DNA of 64,000 nt from Glebionis coronaria (taxonomy: Eukaryota > Streptophyta > Magnoliopsida > Asterales > Asteraceae): NCBI GenBank assembly GCA_025667525.1, contig CM046876.1:529520538-529584537 (forward strand). The letters run 5' to 3'. The number at the start of each line of letters is the position of its first letter. The first letter of the stretch is position 1. Of the stretch, positions 1 to 11,662 are shown one piece after another. The translations under genes and the position numbers were made by a program. The notes beneath the pieces were generated by a model that saw nothing but the letters and a program-made list of their open reading frames with translations, did no database searches and was not told the DNA's origin.

Positions 1-2377
1 AAAAGCTACATGAAAAGATGATGAAATAATGAGTAAAATAGTAGGCTGTATAAAATAGTAAAGAACCATATGATAACTTGTTATGGATGGTATAACTCGG
101 GGGTCGGATTTTAGTGAGATTGAGGTACCGTTCTAAAAAAAATAAAAAAAATAAAAAAAATATGGTAACTTGTTAAAATGACTTGGATAATTTAATATAC
201 AGTAAGGTATGTAACTTTTACATATGTGAGAGTTGGACACTCAATGGAATCCATAAATTGAGTGAGATATGATCAAAACATTATTGAAGTTCAAATCTGT
301 ATAGTCTGTTTTGGACGAACTGTTAGAGACATTTAGAGGTTATTGAGAAGTAGCTAAACTGGATTTAAATGTAGCACATATCATGTAGTTTGTGCTGCCC
401 AAAAATGAGCTTCTATATCCTTGTAGAACTCAAGATATGGTAAAAATGGTGAAAGTGAGTTTCATAATCAGATTTGAAAATAAAAGTATATATTATAAAA
501 TTAGCACTCAAGCAAAACTAATATAAAATACATACCTAAAACCCACTAACTTATATAATACTTGTAAATAAGTATATACTTTGATAAGTAAATGGGACAT
601 TTTATAAAAATGGCAATTTGATATGTTTTATATGTTATAAAACTATATACATAAGTTTACGTCTTTTCGGCTAAAATCGAAAGATTAACGTTTTCGTCAA
701 TTAAAATTTAGACTGTCGGACCCGTCTAATGTAAAATTTTTATAACCCATATACTGATGTATAAGTACATATGACAAGTAAAAACCGATAAAACCCGAGC
801 TTTATAACATATGGACATTAACGGGCCAAAGTATCCTTATTGGACTATTAACCCAACAAGTTTGGCTAAACACTAATGGACTTACTCATTGGGCTTAACC
901 CACTTGGGCCAAACATATGAGTAAAGGCCTGATAAAAAAAGTATAAATGGACTAATATAAATAATTGAACTCTTAATGGGCTTTTAATGGGCTTATTGGG
1001 CCTTAATATGGAATTGAATTGAAACTAGTGTAACTAGTCAAAAATTTGACTAACACATAACACTATAATGTGTATGAAGAGATACAATCCCACTTGATCA
1101 TCATCATACTTATGATATCATCATATATACATAGCCATTGTTTTTAAAAAGTCATTGGACAAGAGTCTAAGACGAGTATTATTTGTCTAGGTTTCCGTGA
1201 TTGGAGCACGTACCGTACATCCAAATCGCCGATAACCCGCCTTTCCCAATCAACGTGAGTTCATAGCCTCGAACTCTTTTAAATGTTTTATGAAATGTTT
1301 TATAAACCCGCGAGGGAGATAACGTGTTAGTTCTAATTAAATAGGACACCAGTTGTCCCGACTGTTTGCTTATTGATTTGGACCCGAATGATTATATGAC
1401 CCGATAAATGAAATGAGATGGATTATTATTAGTTAGGTTATGTCACTAAAAGTCCCATTAGCATGAAGTGTGAACTACCGGTATTGGTAGACGCTTATGC
1501 ATATAATAGTACTATTTGGGGAAGATCACCCCAGTTCGCGCCTTGACGGTTGATCCCCGTCGTGCCATATTGATTGGTAAGCGAATTTATGTATGAGAAG
1601 ATTTATATAAGCGTGATTATTGTGACGACACGCTGTTTTAGATGGGCAAATGAATTTCGAGTTAGCTACCCGTTGTTTGTTATAGTAAGGTAGCAATGTC
1701 ATGCGGATCATAATAATCCAATATTGAAACTACCGATGTACGAATTGAATTATAATATATTGCCTAACTAGCAATACGGGGTCTTATCATTGATATTGTG
1801 TTCGTGTTTTGGTTTTACATAACCATTTTCGTATAACGGTTTTTATTAAACTTCATACAACTTTATAAATCGTATTGTATGATGTTTTTCCGACAATGGT
1901 TCGTATAATGGTTTTGAAGGCAAAAGCCTATATTATGATTTATGACAAAGATTTGTATAAAATGTCTTTGGCCTATTTTATGGCCTACGACAAGGAATTG
2001 TATAAAATGATTTTCGGTAACAATTATATATACCGATGATATATTAATGGTTTTGATTAAACTCTATGAATTCACTCGGCGTTTTTGCTGACCTTTTCTT
2101 TTAGTATGTTTTATCTCAGATAGTTAAAGGTAATTCTCGGGAAGACGACAAGAATTTATGGCCCGCTCTTAAATAACAATTTCCATTCAAATATTTTGTA
2201 AAGTTGTATGAAATACTATGACTTGGGACCTATGTAAATTTGATATTCACGAATGGAAAATGCTTTATTATTAAACGACGCGATTTTAAGCGTTGTCTAT
2301 GATTTGAGTAATGTGCTATCTCGTAACACCAACGACTCTTCCGCTGAACTAAAGTATGAATATTTGGGGGTGTTACA
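1..2377 (+). mobile_element. Element A: partial long Ty3/gypsy LTR (3' portion)
   Basis: This stretch aligns by eye with the last two thirds of the two H LTRs (43754-47213 and 52667-56122). Shared landmarks are the segment near 1160-1260 with its conserved end 'gagttcatagcctcg', the segment near 1520-1560 containing 'ccagttcgcgccttgacggt', and the terminus 'gggggtgttaca' at 2366-2377. It is clearly more diverged from the H LTRs than they are from each other. The first kilobase or so of the LTR lies left of the window. No primer site follows 2377. Instead, pol coding of a different element starts at once, so this is a solo LTR or the right end of an element inserted into B. No protein is encoded. 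Confidence 0.8.
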
Positions 2378-5300
2378 GACTGGTTGTTGTTAATGGTGCA
2401 GTGATTGTTTGTGGAGAGAAATTAGTCCAGATACCGCTAAGGAATAGGGTATTGACTATGAAAGGTGATGAATGTACTTCCCGTTTGAGAGTTGTTTCTT
2501 GTTTGAAGATGATGAGGTATATAGAAGCATGTTGTGATGTGTTTCTTGCATAGATAAGTAATGATGGTGTGAATGAAAGGAAATTGGAGGATGTGCCTGT
2601 GATTAGAGAGTATCCTGAGGTTTTCCCTAAAGATTTGCCAGGATTACCGCCGCATCGTGAAGTGGAGTTTCGTATTGATTTAGTGCCAGGAGTTGTGCCT
2701 GTTCCTCGTGCACCGTATCGTTTAGCTCCATCTGAGATGAAATAATTATCTGATCAATTGAAGGAATTGATGGATAGGGATTTATTAGAACGAGTTTGTC
2801 GCCGTGGGGTGCTCCTGCTTTGTTTGTTAGGAAGAAGATGGTTCTTTTAGAATGTGTATTGATTATCGAGAGCTTAACAAATTGACTGTCAAGAATCGGT
2901 ATCCACTGCTGAAGATTGATGATTTGTTTGATCAGTTGCAAGGCTCAAGTGTATACTCGAAGATCGATTTGAGGTCTTGGTATCATCAACTGAGAGTTAG
3001 GAAGAAGATATTCCTATAACAGCTTTCCGTACTCGATATAGACATTTTGAATTTCAAGTGATGCCTTTTGGGTTAACGAATGCGCCTGCTGTATTCATGG
3101 ATCTGATGAATAGTGTATGTAAGCCGTATTCTGATGAGTTTGTTATCGTGTTCATTGATGATATTCTCATTTACTCCAAGAGTGAAGAAGAACATGAGAA
3201 GCATTTGAGAACAATATTAGAATTGTTGAAGAAAGAGAAGTTGTATGCGAAATTCTCTAAGTGTGAATTTTGGTTGAAATCAGTGCAATTTCTGGGGCAC
3301 GTGGTTGATAGTGAAGGTGTTCGTGTGGATCCTGCTAAGATTGAGGCAATCAAGGATTGGTCAGTGCCGACGACGCCGACTGAAGTTCGCCAATTTCTTG
3401 GTTTAGCTGGGTATTATAGAAGGTTTATCGAGAAGTTTTCGCTAATTGCTAAACCGTTGACCAAGCTTACTAAAAAGAATCGAGTGTTTGAATGGGGAAT
3501 GGAAGAGGAATCTGCATTTAGTACGTTGAAGGATAAGTTGTGTTCTGCGCTGATATTGTCTTTGCTAGAAGGATCTAAGGATTTTGTAGTGTACTATGAC
3601 GCGTCTCATAAAGGATTTGGAGCTGTGTTGATGCAAAGGGAGAAAGTAATATCATATGCATCGAGACAATTGAGGAAGCATGAAGATAATTACACTACGC
3701 GTGATTTAGAACTTGGGGCTGTGATTTTTGCTTTGAAGCTGTGGAGACACTACTAGTATGGAACCAAGTGTGTGGTTTTCACTGATCATAAGAGTATGCA
3801 ATATATTTTGGATCAAAAGGAATTGAATATGAGGCAAAGGAGATGGGTTGAGTTGCTGAGTGATTATGACTGCGAGATTCGTTACCAGCCTGGTAAAGTG
3901 AATTTAGTAGCTGATGCACTTAGTAGAAAGGAAAAAGATAAGTCTATAAGAGTTAGAGCTTTGGAAATGATGGAAAGCGTTGATTTGAAAGAAACGATAT
4001 TGAAAGCTCAAGCTAATGGTTTGAAGGAAGAGAATATTGAGGCAGAAAATTTGGGTAGAATGTTGCAACCATTGTTTGAAGTAAGGTCAAATGGATGGAG
4101 GTATTTTAAGAACAGGATTTGATTACCACTGTGTCCGTCTGAGGAAGGTTCTTTAGGAGTGCGAGATTTAGTGATGAATGAATCTCATAAGTCAAAGTAT
4201 TCAGTACATCCTGGATCAGACAAGATGTATCAAGATCTTAAGAAAGTTTATTGGTGGCCGAATATGAAGGCAGATATAGCATATTATGTTAAAGGTGTTT
4301 AACTTGTGCGAAAGTGAAGGCTGAACATAAGAAACCGTCTGGATTATTAGTGCAACCTGAGATTCCTGAATGTAAATAGGAGAAGATTAAATATGGATTT
4401 TGTGACAGATTTTCCAAGGACTGCTAATGGTTGTGATATGATATGGGTGATTGTAGATAGATTGACTAAGTCTGCTCACTTTTTGCCAATGAAGAAGACG
4501 GATAGTATGGAGGTTAACAACAGTGTATGTGAAGGAAATTGTTTGTTGACATGGTGTGCCTTTGTCGATAATTTCTGATCCTGATAGTAGGTTTACTTCA
4601 GAAATTTGGAAGTCTTTACAGAAAGCGATGGGAACGGATATAAAGCGATGGGAACGGAGATATGTTTGAGTACAACATATCATCCGGAAACTGATGGACA
4701 AAGTGAGAGAATGATTCAAACGTTAGAGGATATGCTTCGTGCGTGTGTGATTGACTTTGGAAATGGTTGGGATAAGCATTTGCCATTGGTTGAATTTTCG
4801 TACAATAACAGTTATCATGCTAGTATTAAAGACGCTCCATTTGAAGCTTTGTATGGATGTAAGTGTAGATCTCCAGTGTGTTGGAGTGAAGTAGGAGAAA
4901 GCCAATTGACTGGGCCTGAAATGATATTTGAGACGACTAAGAAGATTGTGCAAATTAAGAAGCGTTTATTATCTGCCAGAAGTAGACAAAAGAGTTATGC
5001 TGATTACAGAAGGAAACCATTGGAATTTGAAGTAAAGAGACATGGTTATGCTGAAGGTATCTCCATGGAAAGAAGTGATTCGTTTTGGAAAGAGAGGAAA
5101 GTTGAGCCCGAGATATATTGGACCATTTAAGATTATCCAAAGGATTGGATTGGTTGCTTATAAGTTAGAATTGCCTGATGAACTTAAGACTATTAATAAT
5201 ATTTTTCATGTGTCTAATCTGAAGAAGTGTTTAGCTGAAAGGGATGTGGTGATTCCATTGGAGGAAATTCAACTTGATGATAAGTTGCATTTTATTGAGG

Positions 5301-5449
5301 AACCTGTAGAGATTATAGATAGGGAAGTTAAGAAATTGAAGCATAGTAGGATTCTGATTGTGAAAGTGAGATGGAACTCTAGTCGTGGACAAGTGTTTAC
5401 CTGGGAACGAGAGGATTTCTTTAAGGATAAGAATCTTCATTTTTTTTAG
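2378..5449 (+). pseudogene. Element B: decayed Ty3/gypsy (Tekay-type chromovirus) pol
   Basis: This is the relic of a retrotransposon polyprotein that copied RNA to DNA and integrated it. In order: a protease tail (2378-2553, 'NGAVIVCGEKLVQIPL'); reverse transcriptase (about 2640-3360) with 'MPFGLTNAP' and the catalytic FIDD at residues 32-35 of the frame opening at 3058; RNase H (about 3590-3950, '[15 protein letters not shown]', '[13 protein letters not shown]', 'VADALSR'); integrase with an HHCC-like zinc region (about 4180-4320), a core with 'WVIVDRLTKSAHFLP' and 'TDGQSERM', and a GPY motif '[12 protein letters not shown]'; then a chromodomain-like tail (about 5290-5430, '[18 protein letters not shown]'). 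Stops at about 2551, 2742, 3754 and 4120 and frameshifts near 2815, 3000, 4300 and 5040 kill it. Gag and most of protease are absent because the LTR of A abuts the 5' side. The domain order and sequence fit the Tekay chromoviruses. Confidence 0.93.
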
Positions 5450-5482
5450 GAAGGATTAAGCGCCGCGGACGTCGCTTCTTTT

Positions 5483-5495
5483 AAGAAGGAGGGGA
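5483..5495 (+). other. Polypurine tract of element B
   Basis: The run 'aagaaggagggga' lies directly before the 3' LTR start TGTGATAACCC and downstream of the pol relic, where plus-strand DNA synthesis is primed in LTR retrotransposons. Confidence 0.85.
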
Positions 5496-8133
5496 TGTGA
5501 TAACCCGAAACCGAGGTTATTGCTTAATCTTATTTTACGATTATTTTTGAAATTTTTGATGAGTTTGAATGATATTTATTTTTGGAGGTTTAAGTTCAAA
5601 CCGATGTTGGAAGGTTTATAATTTATATTTAATAAGTATAAGGAGTATTAGCAAGTGTGATGTCGATGGATGCCAAATATTTTACGTTTTATTGTCGGTT
5701 GTTCGATGTTTGTCATTTTTGATGTTTTCTTTTAAATGACGTGTTAAGTCGAGTCGGGAGTCGATATTATTATATTTGAGGTATGTTTTAAATTTTTAAA
5801 AGTATCTTTATGAAACCCGAGCCCCGTAAATATTTTCAAAATTGACTAATAGTTATTTCCCGCTTTTTAGCTAACTATTTTCATTTTGAGCCATAACTAT
5901 TGCAAAATTATAACATTGGTCCCTTAACCACTAGATATAAACCAAAAATTTACACACACAACTCATAATTCCACTCACAAATTTTTTTCACTTCTCTCTC
6001 TTCTTTTTCTATGCTTAGTCGTGACCCCCCCCCCCCCCTTCACCCCAAAACACACATTCAATCAATTTTAACTCAAATTTAAGGATGATCTAAGCAAAAA
6101 CAACACAAGACCCATCCTTATAATTGCAAGGAGATCATTTTGGTATAAGAGTTATGTACATGCAAGAGTTTTTATTTTTTTCAAGTTGGTAGGTGAGAAT
6201 TATGCTAATGCATGCCATTTTTGGGATGATCAAGAGATGTTCTTGCTAAAAGTTTTGTTAAACACTTGATTTTTATTTAAAGGTTTTGATTTTTATGATG
6301 ATTCTAATGTTATAGTTGATATATGTTAGTGTTAGAGTTATGGGATGATCATATCTATGATTGGTTTTGGCTAAAAATGTGATTTTATACAAGTTTTTGA
6401 AAGGCATTTTACAACAGTAGGTAAACTGTAATTTCGAGAATTTTATGTTGTGCTAATGGTTTAACTTATTGCCTAGGGTTGTAGAGCATTGTATTAGCTT
6501 CGATTTGATATAAAGTAGAGCTTCTAGCTCCAAACGAGCGCGAAGTTATGATGTTTTGATTATTCGTGTACTGGGAGACGAGTATCGACACTACATATAG
6601 TTGTTGTCGATATTTGGATCGAATCTCGGGGACTATAAATTGAAGTTTTGAAATGAGTCACACACTGATAGTGAAGTGTAAACCCTAGAGGGCGAGTTTA
6701 TTTTAAAACCCAAGTGTCGGTTTTGTAAATGGAGTCGTTTAAAGATGTTAAAACGGTTGTATGAAATATTAACGTAAATCTGTCCGGATTTTGTAATTTG
6801 AAGATGAGTCGGGTAAATAACTTTAAAAGTAATTTCATTTGATAAACTTGTTGGAGGACTTTCTATATATAGTAAGTTAGTTTCTCGAGTCGTTTTATAA
6901 ACGTTTGACGAGTCTAAAAGGGGTAAATAAGCTAGTACCTGTAGTATGTGCCGGCGGATTTTGTTGAAAGTGTAGAATGGTAAAGTAAATGTATAGAAGG
7001 CTGTAATAAAGTTATTTATATAGTTTTATCTTGAGTTTATCGTGATTATATGAGTTTTAATTTGTTGTTATTATGTATGATTTATTTCTCGAGTCATTAT
7101 TAATGAACGCGCCTTATTTGATAGGTAGCGGTTCTCGTGTTTGAAAGGCATCCTCTATCATCGACGATCATCTCGCTAGATCTCTTATAGTAAGGTGACT
7201 CTGTAGCCTCGCTTTTCATGCTAGCTACTAAATGTTTTATTACCCGTGAGGGGGATACATTCTATTTGAAAATAAATGAACACAAGTCATGAGTAATTGT
7301 TGGACCCGCATGTTGCCTAAGATGTTTACATTGTATTGAGTACCTTGTTGCTAAAGACCCTAAATTCATGAGCCGTTAAATATCTTCTGACTTGATGTTG
7401 TGAGTCGGGAATATCCGCTTATTCTAATGATAGTACTATTGGGTTGACCACCCTATCTGAGACCAGGGCATTACGCTGAGTAACCTATGGGAAGGATAAT
7501 TTACGGGAATAAGAATGTGGTATTGTAGAAACTGATACCCTAGAGGGGCAATGGTTTTATTCTAGTCATGCCAACATTTGGCGTGGGTGACTATTTGTTT
7601 AAGGGGTCGGTGTCATGAGCTTAAATACAATGTTTTGCCTTGAATATAGATTGTGTGTACGACAATTCTATAAATGATTATGATTGATTTTCTTCTTGTG
7701 TTCAAATGTGATTTGATAAACCTATATACTCTCTCAACATTATTGTTGACTCGTTTTAGCATGTGTTTCAGGTAATAGAAAGTGATGGAAGGCGGAGCTT
7801 TGCTGTTGAGGTTGTGGTTTGACTTTTGGAAGAATGTTGGTCTAAAAACTATTTCTATCCTTTTACTGTTGAACAATTTGTTATATGTTTGTGTACTGTA
7901 CTAAACTTATTGGTTGTTGGTCGAGATCCATGGGGACTAAACGCTTTACTCTGGTGTCGTTTTAGTACATTATGGGATGAAATTATGTTTTAGACCTATT
8001 ATGAAAATCTTGTTTATGTCTTTATGTGTATACGTCTCTCTTTTGAGTCGTTCAATATACCTTGTGTGATGATGCTTGTGTCTAGCACCCAATTGTGTAT
8101 TTTTGCTGCGCAATGTAAATTGGGGGTGTTAAA
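5496..8133 (+). mobile_element. 3' LTR of element B
   Basis: Starts TGTGATAACCC right after the polypurine tract and ends 'gggggtgttaaa' at 8122-8133, a decayed form of the usual TGTTACA terminus. About 2.64 kb. It shares the general Tekay LTR build (a 'gtagcctcgc' segment near 7205 and 'cccgtgaggggga' near 7245) but is a different family from A and H. It contains a run of 14 C at 6025-6038. No paired 5' LTR is in the window, so the insertion cannot be dated and no target duplication can be checked. Confidence 0.85.
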
Positions 8134-8382
8134 ACCAACAACAATGACACATAAGGATCATAATATAATAAATATGATAAAAATATACATATAAATATTC
8201 ATATATAGGAATATGAATGTTACAACATAATGAAAATAAACTTATGAATAATAACTATTCTAGTAGAATTAGTCTTCTAAAATTTGCGCTTAGTTAATGT
8301 TGAGCCAAAGGATTAGAACACATAATGTGATTTAATCGGTAAAAGAAGAAGAGGGAGTTCTCATTGTTGAGGATAAGTTATC
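8134..8382 (-). mobile_element. Left remnant of old E-family relic (E')
   Basis: The last 30 bases or so, read on the minus strand, continue the E-family 3' non-coding sequence that resumes at 15377. Joining the two flanks and removing one ttatc gives the same string found intact in E near 22206-22232. The rest of this AT-rich 250 bp has no recognisable content. Confidence 0.55.
8378..8382. repeat. Target-site duplication (left) of D/C composite, ttatc
   Basis: Identical to 15377-15381 at the other outer end. The uninterrupted version (gataa on the opposite strand) is seen in element E near 22212-22216. Confidence 0.85.
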
Positions 8383-8962
8383 TGTGGAAACCTTGGTTTC
8401 CGGATCTTTTAAGCTACTAGGAATGATCATTGTTCATATGATTAACATAATCAAAGCGGAATTAGAACAACAACCATTAACAAGGTGTTTAGGCACAATA
8501 ACATGAATTAAAACAATAGGGATGTTCATTATATTAATAACAAACATCCACTAGACGTGTATACATTGAATCCCACGTCTAGTGCACACACACGTTTAGG
8601 TTTACATTGTGAATGAATAATATGAATAAAACCTAAGACCCTTGGTTCCTTTTATAGTGTAAGGATTAGGGTTTACAAGAGATAATGATGAATAAACAAG
8701 TAAATCTTCTATTTAAATAAACTTATGCAGAATATCTTTGCATGTTTATCTAAATAGAAGCTTCCATAAGCTTCTTTGTCTACGTTTTGTCAATGCTTGA
8801 ATTGCATGTGACAATGCTTGAATTGCTCTTGACAATGCTTGATTCCATCAACGCCTAAATTGTACATGTCAACGCCTGGAATGCTCTTGTCAACGCCTAG
8901 ACAAATACCTTCATGTTTTCTTCGCTTTTGAGTTTCTGCCACATCAACTTTTTGACCCAACA
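8383..8962 (-). mobile_element. D-family 3' LTR
   Basis: 580 bp, from TGTGGAAACC to CCCAACA. A minus-strand TATAAAAG box lies at 8649-8656, at the place equivalent to the boxes in the C-family LTRs. At 8789-8895 a degenerate 'gtcaatgctt' or 'gtcaacgcct' motif recurs with spacings of 21, 21, 16, 21 and 21 bp. The adjacent interior starts with a purine-rich tract read on the minus strand (8963-8975). Sequence similarity to the C LTRs is low overall, but the termini and architecture agree. Confidence 0.75.
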
Positions 8963-9845
8963 ATCTTTCCCTAGTTGATAGTGGCAAAACTCTATGTATA
9001 TCTCTTGTAAGTTGTACATGATCTTCAAATTGCTTCCCCTCAAGTGTAGCATGTATTTTCTTCCCCTTTTTGTCACATCAACAGGAAAGTAAACAATGTT
9101 GCAATCTTTGAAGATTCTCCATATGTAGGCTCTATGTAATGATCTTGAAGAACAATTAATATAATATTTTTGATGTAAAAGTAGAATAACCCAACCTTGT
9201 GTTCCATGTCTTGTACTATCCACGTGATGAAGAACTTATACCTGGCAAATTATAAGTAGACCTCGATCCCTTGTCAATATTCTCATCCTTTGTGAGACAC
9301 TGAGCACGATAATGTAACTCCTTCAAGTGTTTATGACAAGTCTTCATCACCATCCATGTAAAGCACGAACAAGTTACCTTTAAAGTCAGTGGCTGGAAGT
9401 GCATGACTTTAAGATATGATAGAACACAAACTCGCGAAAATCTTCTTCAATCATCAAACTTACCATAAGAATTCTTCCCCTTAAGCTAACACCTCTTCAT
9501 GACGATTTTAATGGAATAACATCTTCATACCATATGTAAAAGTCTTAGACCGGATAACTCTTTCGCAAGGCTATCCCGATTACATAGTTTAAAATATCCA
9601 TCAAATTCTCACGAATAATTGCTAACTCGCTTTAAGATAATTAATTCCTTTCAAAAATATCCGAGCCATAAATATCATCATGATATTCTAAATTAAAACG
9701 GAGATTCCATGTACCTTTGTGTGTATTTTCCTCCTTTTTGTGTGCTTAAAACGTCCAATTTTCTCAAACAGCAGCGATTCATTGTGTTGTCCAATATCCT
9801 CTTCTGTCCAATATCTTTGGCAGATGTATTGTCCAATATCGGACA
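8963..9845 (-). mobile_element. D interior, 3' part, no recognised coding
   Basis: Short minus-strand frames (about 8897-9404) are broken and match no domain I recognise. They could be the tail of a lost polyprotein or of a gag. On the plus strand the stretch 9760-9845 already carries 'ccaatatc' repeats that lead into the 21-bp array. Confidence 0.45.
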
Positions 9846-9851
9846 ATGCCT

Positions 9852-10052
9852 ATCAGCGTTGAAGTTCATATATCGGACGACACTGTCAACCTATCAGCGT
9901 TGACTTATTCTGTCAGCGTCAAATTACTATCTGTCAGCGTCTGGATTACAAACGTCAGCGCCAACCATAAATCCTGTCAGCGTTCACTCTGTCAACGTTG
10001 CTCCAAGACTTTGACAGCGTCAACCATCAACGTCACATTTCACTTGTCAACG
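9852..10052. repeat. 21-bp periodic TGTCAGCG array in D leader
   Basis: The core 'gtcagcg' or 'gtcaacg' (plus-strand reading) starts at 9852, 9893, 9912, 9933, 9954, 9976, 9991, 10013, 10026 and 10046. Most steps are 19-22 bp or twice that, with short steps of 15 and 13. The array lies in the untranslated leader of D, about 1 kb downstream of its primer site in the element's own sense. Confidence 0.85.
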
Positions 10053-10105
10053 TTGAGTTAAATCACAGCAACGTTAAAGGCCCATGTTTGAATGTGAATT
10101 TTGCT

Positions 10106-10440
10106 TCGTGTGAACACACTGTTAAGTACCAATCACAATATGCTTACCGTGTGAACACAAACTTGTCATTCAATCATAAGTCTCAAACCGTGTGAACATA
10201 GATGTGAATAACCAATCAGAATCGAATGACTTAGCCCCATGAGAGTAATCGTAGACTAGCATGTATAGGATTCGAATTAGTAATGCAGATATGCGTATGT
10301 ATTCTTAGGCCGTGTGAATGCAACATCTTTCCACCAATTGGAAGCTTTGTACCGTGTGAACACAACTGAACATGACGTCACTTGCTATCTTTGATTGTGT
10401 GAATACAATATTGCTTTGTACGTCTTCACGTGAATAGAAC
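10106..10440. repeat. 41-43-bp periodic CCGTGTGAACACAA array in D leader
   Basis: Copies of 'ccgtgtgaacacaa' (on the element's sense strand TTGTGTTCACACGG) start at about 10106, 10147, 10188, 10310, 10352 and 10395, with a weak one near 10426. Steps are 41, 41, 122 (three periods), 42 and 43. A CCAAT-like string follows several copies. Confidence 0.8.
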
Positions 10441-11059
10441 AGCGATCCTCCACTTGTTGACAATTAAATAATATTGATTTAGGGTTTAACAAAAACCCTA
10501 ATATCAAACTTTTTGTTTCGTGTCTTCCAATACAGTAGCAACATGTCTCTTTTCTGTTTTTAAGTTGGTCTAGGGTTTAACATAAACCCTAATTCATTAT
10601 TTTATGTGAAACAGAAAACTTTGTACCTTCTATGCAGCCAACTTCGACCTCAAATAATTTTCTGATAAAAGCTCAGATCAAAAATCCCTTCGGTCAGATT
10701 CTAGACACAAGTGCCAAGAATCTACAGTCCAAAAATCACGAAGATCCAACGGTTAACGAAGGAGAAAACGTGTTTTGAACATGGCTGTCCACAGAAAACT
10801 GCATTCATCCTACTGCTGACTTTGACGCTTAATAACTTTTGCCTGGGGATAAAACTCGACAATCCCTCCGGTGGATGTTTAGATCTTTGTATGTAGAACA
10901 CACATATAAAATTTCGTAACGATCCAACGGTTCAATCAAAAGTTATGACCTTCTGAATACTGCTGCGCACACAAAAACGTCCAGAAAAACCCTAGACGGA
11001 TTTTTCTTTTCTTCTCCAAACACGAACACCTTGTTGGTCCTAGCATCACGAGCCACGAG
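10441..11059 (-). mobile_element. D leader, proximal part
   Basis: Between the primer site and the phased arrays lies about 600 bp without a usable reading frame. It has two copies of an 'agggtttaac.aaaaccct' segment (10480-10500 and 10572-10591), each able to fold because 'agggttt' pairs with 'aaaccct'. It is the non-coding leader of an element transcribed leftward. Confidence 0.5.
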
Positions 11060-11071
11060 GCTCTGATACCA
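11060..11071 (-). other. Primer binding site of D (initiator-Met tRNA)
   Basis: The plus-strand string GCTCTGATACCA is TGGTATCAGAGC on the element's strand, the full 12-base plant initiator-Met primer site. It lies two bases from the LTR edge at 11074. Confidence 0.9.
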
Positions 11072-11073
11072 AT

Positions 11074-11649
11074 TGTGGAAACCTTGTGTATACGAGATTA
11101 GATCAAGTAATACACGTAGAGAAACTTTGTGTATTCAACAATCTAAGTATTATGCGGAAACTAATACTCAGAACGAAGAACAAACAGAATATATGAATAC
11201 CAAACTTTCACTTTAATTAATAATAACAATGAAAGATTACAATGAAAGTGTTATGAGATATATGGAAGAGATGTGTGAAAAAGATGTATGTGAGATGTGT
11301 CTTATGTCTAACCCTAAGGCCTCCTTTTATAGGTTTAAGGAGCCTTGTACAAAAAGCTAAGATCAACTATTTTAGGAAGAGACACAAGATAAACATACTC
11401 AAATAAAATATTGACTAAATCTTTTTAAACATTAAGAATATATTCTGAATTCTTATCTTCATATTTTTTCCACCAGCTTGAAGAATTCATCATTGACAGA
11501 TTTAGTCCTTGTCTTTATGTTAAGATTCTTCTCGTCAGCGTCTTGATAATTCTTATCAGCGTCTCATCTGTCAACGCCCTGTTTACTCTTGTCAGCGTCC
11601 AAGTTCCTCTTGTCAGCGTCTAGGGACTTGGTCAATTTTATTCCCAACA
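11074..11649 (-). mobile_element. Hybrid LTR: D-type edge fused to C-type 3' LTR
   Basis: The first 10-13 bases (tgtggaaaccttg) match the D LTR edge at 8383. From 11084 to 11649 the LTR is collinear with 14811-15376 for 566 bp, with no indel and three substitutions that I count. The C LTR on the right instead begins with 29 different bases. A minus-strand TATAAAAG box is at 11324-11331. The 21-bp-type motif is at 11534, 11555, 11570, 11591 and 11612. On its right is the C polypurine tract and on its left the D primer site, so it serves as the 3' LTR of C and takes the place of the 5' LTR of D. Confidence 0.85.
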
Positions 11650-11662
11650 ATCCTCCCCTAAA
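11650..11662 (-). other. Polypurine tract of C
   Basis: On the minus strand this reads 'tttaggggaggat' immediately before TGTTGGG of the LTR, the normal position for plus-strand priming. Confidence 0.85.

Noticed and set aside
6025..6038. Run of 14 C in the LTR of B
   Set aside because: A simple homopolymer; it could also be a sequencing length error. No function inferred.
8783..10060. Reading the TGTCAGCG cluster as a host promoter
   Set aside because: It lies inside LTR and leader of the D/C composite and recurs in gag coding, so it belongs to the element.
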